From: Alcanivoracaceae bacterium | Lineage (GTDB): Bacteria > Pseudomonadota > Gammaproteobacteria > Xanthomonadales > Marinicellaceae | Reading direction: 5' to 3' | DNA: 64,000 nt | Assembly (NCBI GenBank): GCA_016744455.1 | Contig: JADGEI010000002.1 | Span: 62,001-126,000 of the forward strand | Shown: one piece after another, positions 9,006 to 18,200 of the stretch | How positions within the stretch are numbered: the first letter of the stretch is position 1 | Layout of the letters: the number at the start of each line of letters is the position of its first letter | The notes under the pieces: generated by a model | The model's input: the letters and a program-made list of their open reading frames with translations, nothing else | Database searches by the model: none | Told to the model about the DNA's origin: nothing | Position numbers and translations under genes: made by a program

Positions 9006-10289
9006 TTATTGAATTTTAAATTCAGCTCTGCACCCATTTTTCACCCAAATTTCACGGCCATTATAACCCCAGTTTCCTCTACAGCTTCTTTTCGAGAGTT
9101 GTCTATATAGCTCCACTCTGGAACCATTGGGGATTGAACATGTGCGCCTTTGCAAATTATGTGAAGAGCAGGTTATGTTTTGATTACCATAACCATTATT
9201 GTTCCCGTAACCGTTATTATTTCCGTAACCACTATTACCATTGTTGTTACCATAACCATTATTATTGCCATAACCGTTATTGCCATTGTTATTACCGTAA
9301 CCGTAGCCATTTATGTGTAGTTGAAATGTAGCTCGACAGCCGTTATCAACCCATATTTGATTCGCCGTATAACCCCAGTTTCCTCTACAGCTTGATCTTG
9401 AATGTTGCTTTTTTAACCTAACACCTCCAGAGGTATCTGCTTGACACACTTTACGTCGATGACCTTTTGATGAACATTTTACAGTGCTTCTTTGGTTGTT
9501 TCCCTGGCTCCAATTATTATAAGGTAATAGTTTAAATTTAGCACGGCAACCATTGGACACCCAAATACCATGCCTATCATACCCCCAATTACCATTACAA
9601 CTAGATCGAGATAATTGCCTAATAAATTGAACACCACCACGAGTATCTACATCACATGCTTGAAAACCTTGGTTTCTTGAACTACAAATTACGACATTAT
9701 TTTGCGTCCAATGCCTGTCTTCTACAACAAATTCTGCACGACACCCATTTGTCACCCAGATACCATTGCGATCGTAACCCCAGTTATTTATACAAGAAGA
9801 GTTACTTAATTGGCGCAATAAAAACACATCTCTACCGTTTAAATATGCACGACAATAATTACGTCGGTATTCATGAGATTCACAAAACAAAATATTACCT
9901 TCTGACCCAGGTTGGTCCCAACCAAAATTTATGGTGAATTCTGCACGACACCCATTTGTTACCCAAATTCCAGATTGGTCATAACCCCAGTTTCTATCAC
10001 AGCTAGAACTTGAGAGTTGACGTAAAAAATTGATTCCAAACTTGGTATCTGCTCGGCAGTGATTACGCCTGCCACTGTAAGATTCACAGACAATTGACTG
10101 ATTATTGTTTTGATACCGGTATTTTTCCATGTATTTACTGTTGTGTTTATTGCCTTTTTGCATCCTTGATTTAGATTGCTTGTCAATTACAACAACTTGT
10201 TTACTATTATTTTGAACCTGTTGTTTGGCAGATTGCGCCAAAACAAAGTTGCTTAGTATAAGTAAGGTGAATAGTGTTATTTTTTTCAT
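9006..10289 (-). CDS. Secreted protein with five DUF3011 repeats and a Gly-Tyr-Asn linker
   Basis: A 427-residue protein. The ATG at 10289 is preferred over an in-frame TTG at 10295 because GAGAG lies 8 bases upstream. A signal peptide ends near LSNFVLAQS. Five repeats of about 55 residues follow (about 66-120, 134-188, 200-254, 270-324, 371-427), each with four Cys and the DUF3011 pattern C...C.....RQLS.SSC..NWGY...IWV.NGCRAEF. Repeats 4 and 5 are separated by about 44 residues of GYGNNN-type sequence. DUF3011 is common in Xanthomonadales exported proteins, and the function is unknown; disulfide-bonded surface modules are likely. The stop codon of the preceding SBP gene overlaps the TTG region, so the two are probably co-transcribed. 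Confidence 0.85.
   Translation of the reverse strand: MKKITLFTLLILSNFVLAQSAKQQVQNNSKQVVVIDKQSKSRMQKGNKHNSKYMEKYRYQNNNQSIVCESYSGRRNHCRADTKFGINFLRQLSSSSCDRNWGYDQSGIWVTNGCRAEFTINFGWDQPGSEGNILFCESHEYRRNYCRAYLNGRDVFLLRQLSNSSCINNWGYDRNGIWVTNGCRAEFVVEDRHWTQNNVVICSSRNQGFQACDVDTRGGVQFIRQLSRSSCNGNWGYDRHGIWVSNGCRAKFKLLPYNNWSQGNNQRSTVKCSSKGHRRKVCQADTSGGVRLKKQHSRSSCRGNWGYTANQIWVDNGCRATFQLHINGYGYGNNNGNNGYGNNNGYGNNNGNSGYGNNNGYGNNNGYGNQNITCSSHNLQRRTCSIPNGSRVELYRQLSKRSCRGNWGYNGREIWVKNGCRAEFKIQ
9183..9314 (-). repeat. Tandem repeat encoding (GYGNNN)n linker
   Basis: Imperfect tandem units of roughly 18-21 bases (plus strand: CGTAACCATTATTATTGC-like) encode alternating GYGNNNG and NNGN/NSGYG in the DUF3011 protein. 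All units keep the frame, so copy number can change without breaking the gene. Confidence 0.8.
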
Positions 10290-10291
10290 AA

Positions 10292-11803
10292 TCAATTCTC
10301 TCTGTATAAATATTTTGATAAATGTCTGTCTGCCACATTATCAACAAACCCTAAAATTCGGTTATCAACTAAGTGCCTAGAGACGTAATAATACAATGGT
10401 ATGACGGGCAAGTCATGTAATAATAAATTTTCTGCTTGTTCAACAAGGTGATATTTTTGCTCTGCATCAGTGCTTTTAGTAATCTCTTTGATTATTTTAT
10501 CATAATTACCATTTTTATATCGGTAAAAATTAAACCTAGAGTTACTCGTAAATAGTTCTAAAAAACTTAAAGCATCTGCATAATCCGCAATCCAGCCTGA
10601 ACGGAACGCTGAACGTTTATTCGATTTTCTTGACGATACAAATACTTTCCATTCTTGATTTTTTAATTTAGCGCGAATACCTAATGTTTGTCTCCACATA
10701 GCGGCTACAGCGATGGCAACCTTACGCTGATTTTGGCTATTATTGTAAAGAATTTCTATCGTTATTTCATTTGGATTAATACCACTTTCAACAAAAAGTT
10801 CTTTTGCTAATTGTTGTGCATTTGTATTCAGCTGTAGAAGTGTAGACTTGGTTAACTCTTGCGGAACGATACGATAGGCGGGTTTTTGTCCGGTTTTTAA
10901 GACTTTATCAGTTAAAATTTTTCGATTAATGGCCATAGATAAAGCTTGTCTTAACTTGTGGTTCTTTAAGTATTTATCACCAAGGTTTAATCCAAGAAAA
11001 AAAGAGCCTAAATACGGTGAAATGTGCAATTCACTGGGTAAGTTTTCTCGCAACCAGCCTATTTGACCATCAGGTATGCTCTCGGTTATATCAAGCTCAC
11101 CTGCACGAAAGCGTTTAAGTTCACTGGATTGACTTTCTGTAACCCAATAATTAACCTGATCATAATAAACATTATCTACGTCATAATAATGTGGGTTCTT
11201 TAGTAAAACAATTTTTTCTTGAACTCGCCAGCTATCAATTTTATATGCCCCATTACTAATGATATTGTGATTATTTCCTGGGTTTTTAGGCAATGGGTAA
11301 AAAATGGGTAAACTCAATTTTTCTAGTAAAGCTGAGTCTGCTTGCCACAATCTAAATTGAAGCGTATGTTCATCTAATGCACTAACTACTAAATTATCAG
11401 GAGTTAGCTTTAGCTGCATAATTTTTTCTGCATGAACGATGTTTTTCAATAAAAAGCCGTATGGAGCTGCAGTTTTGGGGTCTACAGCTTGACGCCAACC
11501 TCGAACAAAATCAGCCGCCACAACAGGTGAGCCATCTGACCATTTGGCATTGTTTCTTAATTTGAAGGTCCAAACATTATGTTCAACTGTATGAGATTCT
11601 GCTACGCCATAAATAGCTTGACCCTTAGCATCTAACGTCATCAACCCTTCGTACAAATCACGAAGAACATTATGAGAATTGAGACCTTCAGCTAAGTGAA
11701 TACTTAACGAATCGGGTTCTGACCCGTTGCCTCTATTCAAAACATTTTCTGCATTTAGGCAATACGAAAACAATAGAACAATAATTAGTATGGTTGACTT
11801 CAT
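10292..11803 (-). CDS. Peptide/oligopeptide ABC transporter substrate-binding protein (OppA type)
   Basis: A 503-residue SBP_bac_5 family protein. A cleavable signal peptide (MKSTILIIVLLFSYCLNA) has no strong lipobox. The family pattern is clear: GSEPDSLSIHLAEG near the N-terminus, ready for the two-lobed fold, then WTFKLRNNAKWSDGSPVVAADFVRGW and LRQALSMAINRKIL. It would capture peptides in the periplasm. No permease or ATPase genes are nearby, so it must share a transporter encoded elsewhere. The gene precedes and abuts the DUF3011 gene. A TACAAT box ends 7 bases before the ATG. Confidence 0.9.
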   Translation of the reverse strand: MKSTILIIVLLFSYCLNAENVLNRGNGSEPDSLSIHLAEGLNSHNVLRDLYEGLMTLDAKGQAIYGVAESHTVEHNVWTFKLRNNAKWSDGSPVVAADFVRGWRQAVDPKTAAPYGFLLKNIVHAEKIMQLKLTPDNLVVSALDEHTLQFRLWQADSALLEKLSLPIFYPLPKNPGNNHNIISNGAYKIDSWRVQEKIVLLKNPHYYDVDNVYYDQVNYWVTESQSSELKRFRAGELDITESIPDGQIGWLRENLPSELHISPYLGSFFLGLNLGDKYLKNHKLRQALSMAINRKILTDKVLKTGQKPAYRIVPQELTKSTLLQLNTNAQQLAKELFVESGINPNEITIEILYNNSQNQRKVAIAVAAMWRQTLGIRAKLKNQEWKVFVSSRKSNKRSAFRSGWIADYADALSFLELFTSNSRFNFYRYKNGNYDKIIKEITKSTDAEQKYHLVEQAENLLLHDLPVIPLYYYVSRHLVDNRILGFVDNVADRHLSKYLYREN

Positions 11804-11810
11804 GTTTTAA

Positions 11811-11816
11811 ATTGTA
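11811..11816 (-). promoter_or_regulatory. -10 box 7 bases before the SBP start (possible leaderless transcript)
   Basis: On the minus strand TACAAT is followed by TTAAAAC and then the ATG at 11803. A start site at the normal distance would fall on or next to the ATG. No Shine-Dalgarno sequence is visible. Confidence 0.5.
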
Positions 11817-11837
11817 GCTGTTCTGAGTGAATAATAA

Positions 11838-13247
11838 ATGAATATTCTAAATTTCATGATAAAATTGTACAACTTTTTAAACAAGAGAACGGATTTGAGC
11901 AAATCACAACAAATAGAAAACAAAAGCCAACTAATTGACTATATTGCTTCTGGGTGTAAACCAAAGTCAGATTGGCTGGTAGGGACAGAACATGAAAAAT
12001 TTGGTTTTCATACTGACAGCTTGAAACCATTGGGTTATAGAGAACCAGGAGGCATACGTGACATTCTCAACGGTTTAAAAGAAAAGTATGGTTGGCGCGC
12101 TGAGTACGAAGGTGAGCATATAATTGCTTTGTTTCGAGATGGCTGTTCGGTAACGTTGGAACCAGGTGGTCAGTTGGAACTATCGGGTGCGCCACTTGCT
12201 GATATTCACGCAACCTGTAGAGAAACCTATTCACATTTAGATGAAGTCAAAGCGGTTTGTAAACAGTATAACTCTGCTTTCATCGGCATGGGCTTTCACC
12301 CATTAGCCAAGAAAAAAGACATTGAGTTTATGCCCAAGGGTCGTTATAAAATAATGAGCGAATACATGCCCAAAGTTGGAAAGTTAGGTTTAGACATGAT
12401 GAAACGAACGTGTACTATTCAAGCAAATTTAGACTTTTCATCTGAAGCAGACATGATAAAAAAATTTCGAGCCTCCCTAGCATTACAACCAATTGCTACG
12501 GCTTTGTTTGCTAACTCCCCCTTTAAGAATGGCAAACCAAACCGCTTTTTATCCTATCGTTCTCATATTTGGACAGACACAGATAATGCCAGATGTGGAA
12601 CCATTCCTTTCGTTTTTGATGACTCTATGAGTTTTGAACGTTACGTTGATTACATGCTAGACGTGCCCATGTATTTCGTCTACCGAGACGGACAATACCT
12701 CGATGCAACAGGAAAATCATTTAGAGACTTTATGCAAGGGAAGCTATCTATACTCCCAGGTGAACTGCCTACAATTAAAGATTGGGAAGATCACTTAACC
12801 ACTGCGTTTCCAGAAGTACGATTAAAAAAATTCCTTGAAATGAGAGGAGCGGATGGCGGACCATGGCGTCGCATATGTGCATTGCCAGCACTTTGGGTAG
12901 GTATTTTCTACGAACAAGGCTGTTTAGATGCCGCATGGGATTTGGTAAAAGATTGGACACATGAAGAACATCAACTCCTTAGAGATGAAGTGCCAAAATA
13001 TGGTTTGTGTACACGTTTTAGAAAAGGAATTGTGCGTGATGTTGCCTTACAAATGCTAGATATATCAAGGCAAGGGCTAGAAATTCGTAATATTCGTGGG
13101 CGTTGTGGCAAAGATGAATCCATGTTTTTAGATCCATTGCAAGTCATAGCTGACACTGATGTCACACCAGCAGAACGTAAATTGGGTAAATACCACAGTG
13201 TTTGGGAAAAAGATTTAAAGCATTTGTTTGAAATTTATCGCTATTAA
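11838..13247 (+). CDS. gshA: Glutamate-cysteine ligase, plant/alphaproteobacterial type (GCS2)
   Basis: A 469-residue protein that joins glutamate and cysteine in the first step of glutathione synthesis. Family motifs: GTEHEKFGF near residue 50, [14 protein letters not shown] near 115, [13 protein letters not shown], and [11 protein letters not shown]. This GCS2 class is distinct from enterobacterial GshA and is common in alphaproteobacteria, plants and Xanthomonadales. The start is uncertain. ATG 11838 gives a 19-residue hydrophobic extension unlike the family; TTG 11895, preceded by AAGAG and a TAAAAT box at 11859, gives a normal N-terminus ([20 protein letters not shown]) of 450 residues and may be the true start. 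Confidence 0.93.
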   Translation: MNILNFMIKLYNFLNKRTDLSKSQQIENKSQLIDYIASGCKPKSDWLVGTEHEKFGFHTDSLKPLGYREPGGIRDILNGLKEKYGWRAEYEGEHIIALFRDGCSVTLEPGGQLELSGAPLADIHATCRETYSHLDEVKAVCKQYNSAFIGMGFHPLAKKKDIEFMPKGRYKIMSEYMPKVGKLGLDMMKRTCTIQANLDFSSEADMIKKFRASLALQPIATALFANSPFKNGKPNRFLSYRSHIWTDTDNARCGTIPFVFDDSMSFERYVDYMLDVPMYFVYRDGQYLDATGKSFRDFMQGKLSILPGELPTIKDWEDHLTTAFPEVRLKKFLEMRGADGGPWRRICALPALWVGIFYEQGCLDAAWDLVKDWTHEEHQLLRDEVPKYGLCTRFRKGIVRDVALQMLDISRQGLEIRNIRGRCGKDESMFLDPLQVIADTDVTPAERKLGKYHSVWEKDLKHLFEIYRY

Positions 13248-13262
13248 TTTTGTCTTGTTCCT

Positions 13263-14252
13263 ATGAAAAATAAATTTGTAAAACTTTTAGTTAGAACCCT
13301 TTTACTCTTTATTGCTGTTAGTTTAATTTGTATAGCACTGGTGGTGCAACCTGTTTTTACAAACAAAGACCCCAAAAACCCTGTTGCACAACCGGAACAA
13401 CTAAAAACCTATGTTTATTGGTTATCAGATACGTTGCCAAACAATGTTGCTCGTGCCAATATTTTGGATGAAAAAGCAGACTACCTGTATTCTCAGTCAC
13501 AAAATTTCAACACAGAAGTCAGCTATCAACCCTATGATGTTATGGGTGTTGAGTATAATAATGTTGTCGTTAAATTTAAAGGGAAAAACAACTGCGGCAC
13601 CTATGTTATTGGTGCGCATTTTGATACATACAATGAATTACCCGGAGCCGATGATAACAGCAGTGGTACAGCCGGTTTACTTGAATTGGTTAGGCTATTT
13701 TCGAACAACCCGCCAAAGTGTGATTTAGAGTTGGTCTTTTACAATTTAGAAGAGCCTCCTTATTTTCGTAGCGAACACATGGGAAGCTATATTCATGCAA
13801 AGCGTTTAAAAGACAGTAAAGTAGATGTTAAAATGATGCTTAGTTTAGAAACCATCGGGTATTTTAGCGACAAAGAAGGGTCTCAGGACTACCCAATCAA
13901 TGGCATGCAAAGCCTGTATTCAACAAAAGGCGATTTTATCAGCATAGTTGGCAACTTTTCCCAAATAGGTATCACTAGAGAACTAAAGAAAACGATGCGC
14001 AGCGTAACTGATTTGCCTGTTTACTCAATAAATGCACCATCCTTTATTGTCGGCATCGATTTTTCAGACCACCTTAATTATTGGGCTTTTGACTATCCAG
14101 CTGTAATGGTTACTGATTCGGCATTTAATCGGAATAAAAACTACCACACAGAATATGATACAGCAGAGAAGTTAGACTATAAACGTATGGCAAAAGTTAT
14201 TGATGGGGTTTATTATGCCATTAATGGCTCAATGGATGAAGAAACAAATTAA
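13263..14252 (+). CDS. M28 family zinc metallopeptidase, membrane-anchored
   Basis: A 329-residue protein with an N-terminal hydrophobic segment (about 8-30: VRTLLLFIAVSLICIALVVQ), a signal anchor or signal peptide. The di-zinc aminopeptidase motifs are in order: GAHFDT, GADDNSSGTAG, the Glu pair in NLEEPP, and the C-terminal His in NYHTEYDT. It is likely a periplasmic aminopeptidase of the M28 family; the substrate is not predictable. It starts 15 bases after gshA and is probably co-transcribed, but a metabolic link to glutathione is only a possibility. Confidence 0.88.
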   Translation: MKNKFVKLLVRTLLLFIAVSLICIALVVQPVFTNKDPKNPVAQPEQLKTYVYWLSDTLPNNVARANILDEKADYLYSQSQNFNTEVSYQPYDVMGVEYNNVVVKFKGKNNCGTYVIGAHFDTYNELPGADDNSSGTAGLLELVRLFSNNPPKCDLELVFYNLEEPPYFRSEHMGSYIHAKRLKDSKVDVKMMLSLETIGYFSDKEGSQDYPINGMQSLYSTKGDFISIVGNFSQIGITRELKKTMRSVTDLPVYSINAPSFIVGIDFSDHLNYWAFDYPAVMVTDSAFNRNKNYHTEYDTAEKLDYKRMAKVIDGVYYAINGSMDEETN

Positions 14253-14283
14253 ACAAGGGCTTTGCATAATTTGCACAACGCAT

Positions 14284-15156
14284 TTATTCCTGAATAAAAT
14301 AGTTAACAATGCGCCCCAACAGCGGTATTTTTAAAAGTTTATCGTGTTTTTCCTTTAGTTGGTTGTATTTGTTTTCATAGGAAATATGTGCCCTAATTAC
14401 TGCATTGTAATGCCCATAAATTGTCTGCTTTTGATCAGCAAACAAATGCAAGTCTGGCAAATCGATTCCCAAGACTTGTTTTGAAGCCAACACTACATAA
14501 TACATAGATTCAATTAGTTTTTTATCCTGTAGGAAAACTGAATCATTAAGAATATCTGATGAAAAAGTGTGTTGTTGTGGTTTATGTTTTTCCATGAGTG
14601 AATGAAATGCCATGGCTTGAGAATACCAAGACTGGTGTTGCCAGTGCTCATCCAGTAAGAATTTAAATTCATCTTTATAAAGCTCTTTGACATGAAACTC
14701 ATTGCTAAATCCTGTAGCATCCGAATAATGTTTTTTATCAGGGGTCGAAATAATCAATAAACCATTCTTTTTTAGCACTCGATTAAATTCTGCCAACATT
14801 TCTTTTTGCTCTGCCAAGTGTTCCAATGTTTCAAAAGAAACCACAACATCAACACTTTCATCCTCAAGAGGGATGGCTAGGCAAGAGGCTTTTATGTATT
14901 TTAAGTTTTTATTTTGGTATTTGTTTTTTGCATGCTTGATGCTAGCAGAGTCAATATCCATGCCAATAACTGATTTAGCAAAGCCTGATAAAATATAACT
15001 ACCATAACCTTCGCCACTGGCAATATCCAATACTTTTTTTCCTTCTACAACTCTTTTAGCAAAGGCATAACGATGGTAATGCTCATACCATATCTCACGT
15101 TCACATTCGGGTGTGAAACGTTCACCAGTAAAGTCTAATTTGTCTTGATCTGCCAT
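14284..15156 (-). CDS. Class I SAM-dependent methyltransferase (polysaccharide region)
   Basis: A 290-residue protein. ATG 15156 (MADQDKLDFTGERFTPE) is chosen over an upstream start at 15207, which adds an unconvincing hydrophobic leader and would leave no room for a promoter facing the divergent glycosyltransferase gene. The Rossmann SAM site VLDIASGEGYGSYIL, the acidic GMDIDSASI strand and the VVVSFETLEHL motif are clear. The ending is charged and helical. Methyltransferases with the TGERFTPE start often lie next to glycosyltransferases in O-antigen or capsule regions. The acceptor is unknown. Confidence 0.85.
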   Translation of the reverse strand: MADQDKLDFTGERFTPECEREIWYEHYHRYAFAKRVVEGKKVLDIASGEGYGSYILSGFAKSVIGMDIDSASIKHAKNKYQNKNLKYIKASCLAIPLEDESVDVVVSFETLEHLAEQKEMLAEFNRVLKKNGLLIISTPDKKHYSDATGFSNEFHVKELYKDEFKFLLDEHWQHQSWYSQAMAFHSLMEKHKPQQHTFSSDILNDSVFLQDKKLIESMYYVVLASKQVLGIDLPDLHLFADQKQTIYGHYNAVIRAHISYENKYNQLKEKHDKLLKIPLLGRIVNYFIQE

Positions 15157-15216
15157 AATGGCAACATTGTACCTGAAAAGCCAATTTAGCAGTATCAGAT
15201 TTATCACATCTTTTGA

Positions 15217-15222
15217 TATAAT
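15217..15222 (+). promoter_or_regulatory. Extended -10 box directly before the giant glycosyltransferase start
   Basis: TGATATAAT is an extended -10 (TG then A then TATAAT), and the ATG follows after 6 bases (GCCAAA). Transcription would begin at about the A of ATG 15229. There is no Shine-Dalgarno sequence. Confidence 0.6.
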
Positions 15223-15228
15223 GCCAAA

Positions 15229-18200
15229 ATGAAAAACAAACCCTATTTAGTTGTTTATAACCAAAAACCAGGATTAACATTCCACAACAAAACTCAAGAT
15301 GAATTTAATTTGCTGACATTTAAGCAAGAAAAATTTAATGTGGATTTGTGTGAAAAAATTGCAGCAAAAACAGAAAACAATGTTGCTATTATTATAATTA
15401 ATGCCTCTGTACAATTGCCTGAATTTTGGTCTCAACGATTATTGGCCTCATTGAATGATTCACCAACACACCTATGTTCAGCACTGACTACACGTGTATT
15501 CGAACTTTCACCACTCGTAGAGAAACAACAGTTTAAAGGTTCAGTAGCAAGTCTTGATAATTATATTTATTTATTACAAGAAGCAACTACTTTTTTTAGC
15601 TCTAAAATAAACAATGAATGCTTCATCGTCAGAGACAAAAACACTCTGCAACACCTCAATACAATAAGCTATAAAGCCTGTAAAAATTTATTGGTTCAAT
15701 CACACAATGATCAAAAAGTTGAATTAACGGACTTTATAGACCTGGGTGACCAACAAAAACTACCGGCACATCCCTTAGCTGACTTGCAATGGAAAATGAA
15801 AGACTATTTGCAAGACCCATTTAAAGTTTCAACTTATCCATTGCTTGATGAAAAGCCAATCCTCTTACATGTTACTATGGACTGGGGTGGCGGTGTACAA
15901 CAATGGATAAATAATTACTGTCAAAATGAAACAAACTATAACCATTTAATATTAATGTCACATGGTGAATTTTATCGTAACAGCCATGGCGAAAAACTCA
16001 GTCTATATTTTCAAGGCAACCTAAATACCTATGCAGTTGAAATGAGGCGTTATGAATTACAAGCTCCTATAATGATTACAGCAATTAACCATGAAGAATA
16101 CCGCCAGATATTCGATGGGGTTTTGGCTGAGTTTAATATCCAGCAAATCATCGTATCCAGTTTAATTGGGCACAGTATGAATTGTTTAAATACAAACGTT
16201 GCAACAATACGAGTCTTTCATGATTATTTCCCATCATGGCCAAGTCTAACTGCCCATTTAGACAAACGCGAATTAACTGAAAAAGATTTGAATTTGGCTT
16301 TAAAGCAAACCAAGAATGAACCTTTTGGAGAAATAAGCAAACAACAATACAAAGTATGGAAAAAGGAACTTCATAAGGCGTACCAAAACACAACCATACG
16401 TTTAGTTAGCCCTAGTCAATCAGTAATGGATAATTTAACCAAAATAGATAAAAAAGTATTTGAAAAAAGCGAGGTGATACCTCATGCAATCGCGGAATTT
16501 AACACCGTAAACTACACCAATAAAAGTGAAAAATTCACCATTCTTTTACTCGGAACAATAAATCAAGCAAAAGGCCAGCAACTTTTGGATGAAGTGATTT
16601 CTAGCTTAGGTGAGGGCTACCACTTTGTTTTATTAGGTGCAGGAAGCCATGCCAAAAAATACCGTGGCTATGGGAATATAAAAATTATTCCAGCCTTTGA
16701 TAACAACCAATTATTTCAGCTGTTGCAAAAAATAAGGCCTGATTTAGCATTAATTACATCACAAACATCAGAAACATTTAATTATACTTTGTCAGAACTA
16801 CAACAGGCAGGCATCTGCACTCTCAGCACCTCTTTTGGCGCTTTGAAAGAGCGAATTATTGATGGAGAAACTGGATACCATTGTGATTCAGCTGAAGCTT
16901 TTGTCAGCAAAATTCAGGAATTACAGAAACAACCACACGACATTAAATATATCCGGGGGAATCTAGCAAAAATCAAGTTGCCGACTCTTGCCGACATGAC
17001 AAAAGCGTATAGAAAAATATTGGCCAAAACTCAACAAAAAAACTATCAATTAATCAACACTCCCAGAAAAAGCACTTTTTTTGCCCAAAATTTGATTGAT
17101 GAAAACAAGGAAAAAAGCCGAATATCAAACCTTTTATTCACATCAGAAGAAAACTTAAATGACCGAACAAGATGGGGGAAGGAATTAACAAAACAGTTAA
17201 AGCACGCTGAAAAAAACATTGATTTAGAAAGAAATGAGATAAAACACTTAAAAGGTGTATTAAAAAAAGAAACTAAACGAATGTCTAAAGAAATTACATC
17301 TCTTCAACGAGCAAACCAAAGTGCTCAACAACACTATGAGACAACTCAGAAACAACTACAAAAGACAGAACAACACTATGAGACAACTCACAAACAATTA
17401 CAAAAAACAGAACAAATTTTACATGATACAAATTTTAACAAAGAAAAAGTTGAACAAGAACTATTATCTGTCTATCAATCTCGTTCATGGAGAATGACCA
17501 AGCCTATGAGAACGCTTACAACTTGGGCGCGACATAAACGCAACGCTGTTAAATTTAGGTTAGCACAATTTAAGACCTTCCCATCACGAACTATTCGCAG
17601 CTTAAAAGCTAGAGGGGTATTAGGTACTGCAAAAATCATAGTAAACAAGTTTAATGCCAATTCACCACAAGACTCACGACAAAAAACAGTAAATCTTACA
17701 CATGAATATAAAAACTTAACACTGAAATACGTAACAAAGCCTGATGTTTCAGTTATTATTCCTGTCTTCAACCACTTTCAACATACCTACAACTGTTTAA
17801 AGTCACTTGCAGAATTAGACGAAAAAACTACTTTTGAAGTCATTGTAGTTGATGATTGCTCAAGTGATGAAACACAAAAACAAATCAAAAAAATCAAAGG
17901 CATTAATTATAAAAGACAAAAACAAAATGGCGGTTTTATTGAATCCTGTAATACTGGTGCAGAAATAGCCCGCGGAAAGTACCTCATGTTTTTAAATAAT
18001 GATACCGTTGTCTATGATCAGTGGCTGGATTCATTGACAGAAGTATTTGATAATAAGATAGACGCAGGGTTGGTTGGTAGTAAATTAGTTTATCCAAATA
18101 ATCAACTTCAAGAAGCTGGCGGTATTGTTTTCAATGATGCGAGTGGTTGGAATTATGGACGTATGGGTAACCCTGATGAACCATGGTATAACCATGTTCG

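Noticed and set aside
9134..9331. Plus-strand open frame rich in Tyr, Asn, His and Cys opposite the DUF3011 gene.
   Set aside because: It is the complement of the (GYGNNN)n repeat; low complexity, with no start signal.
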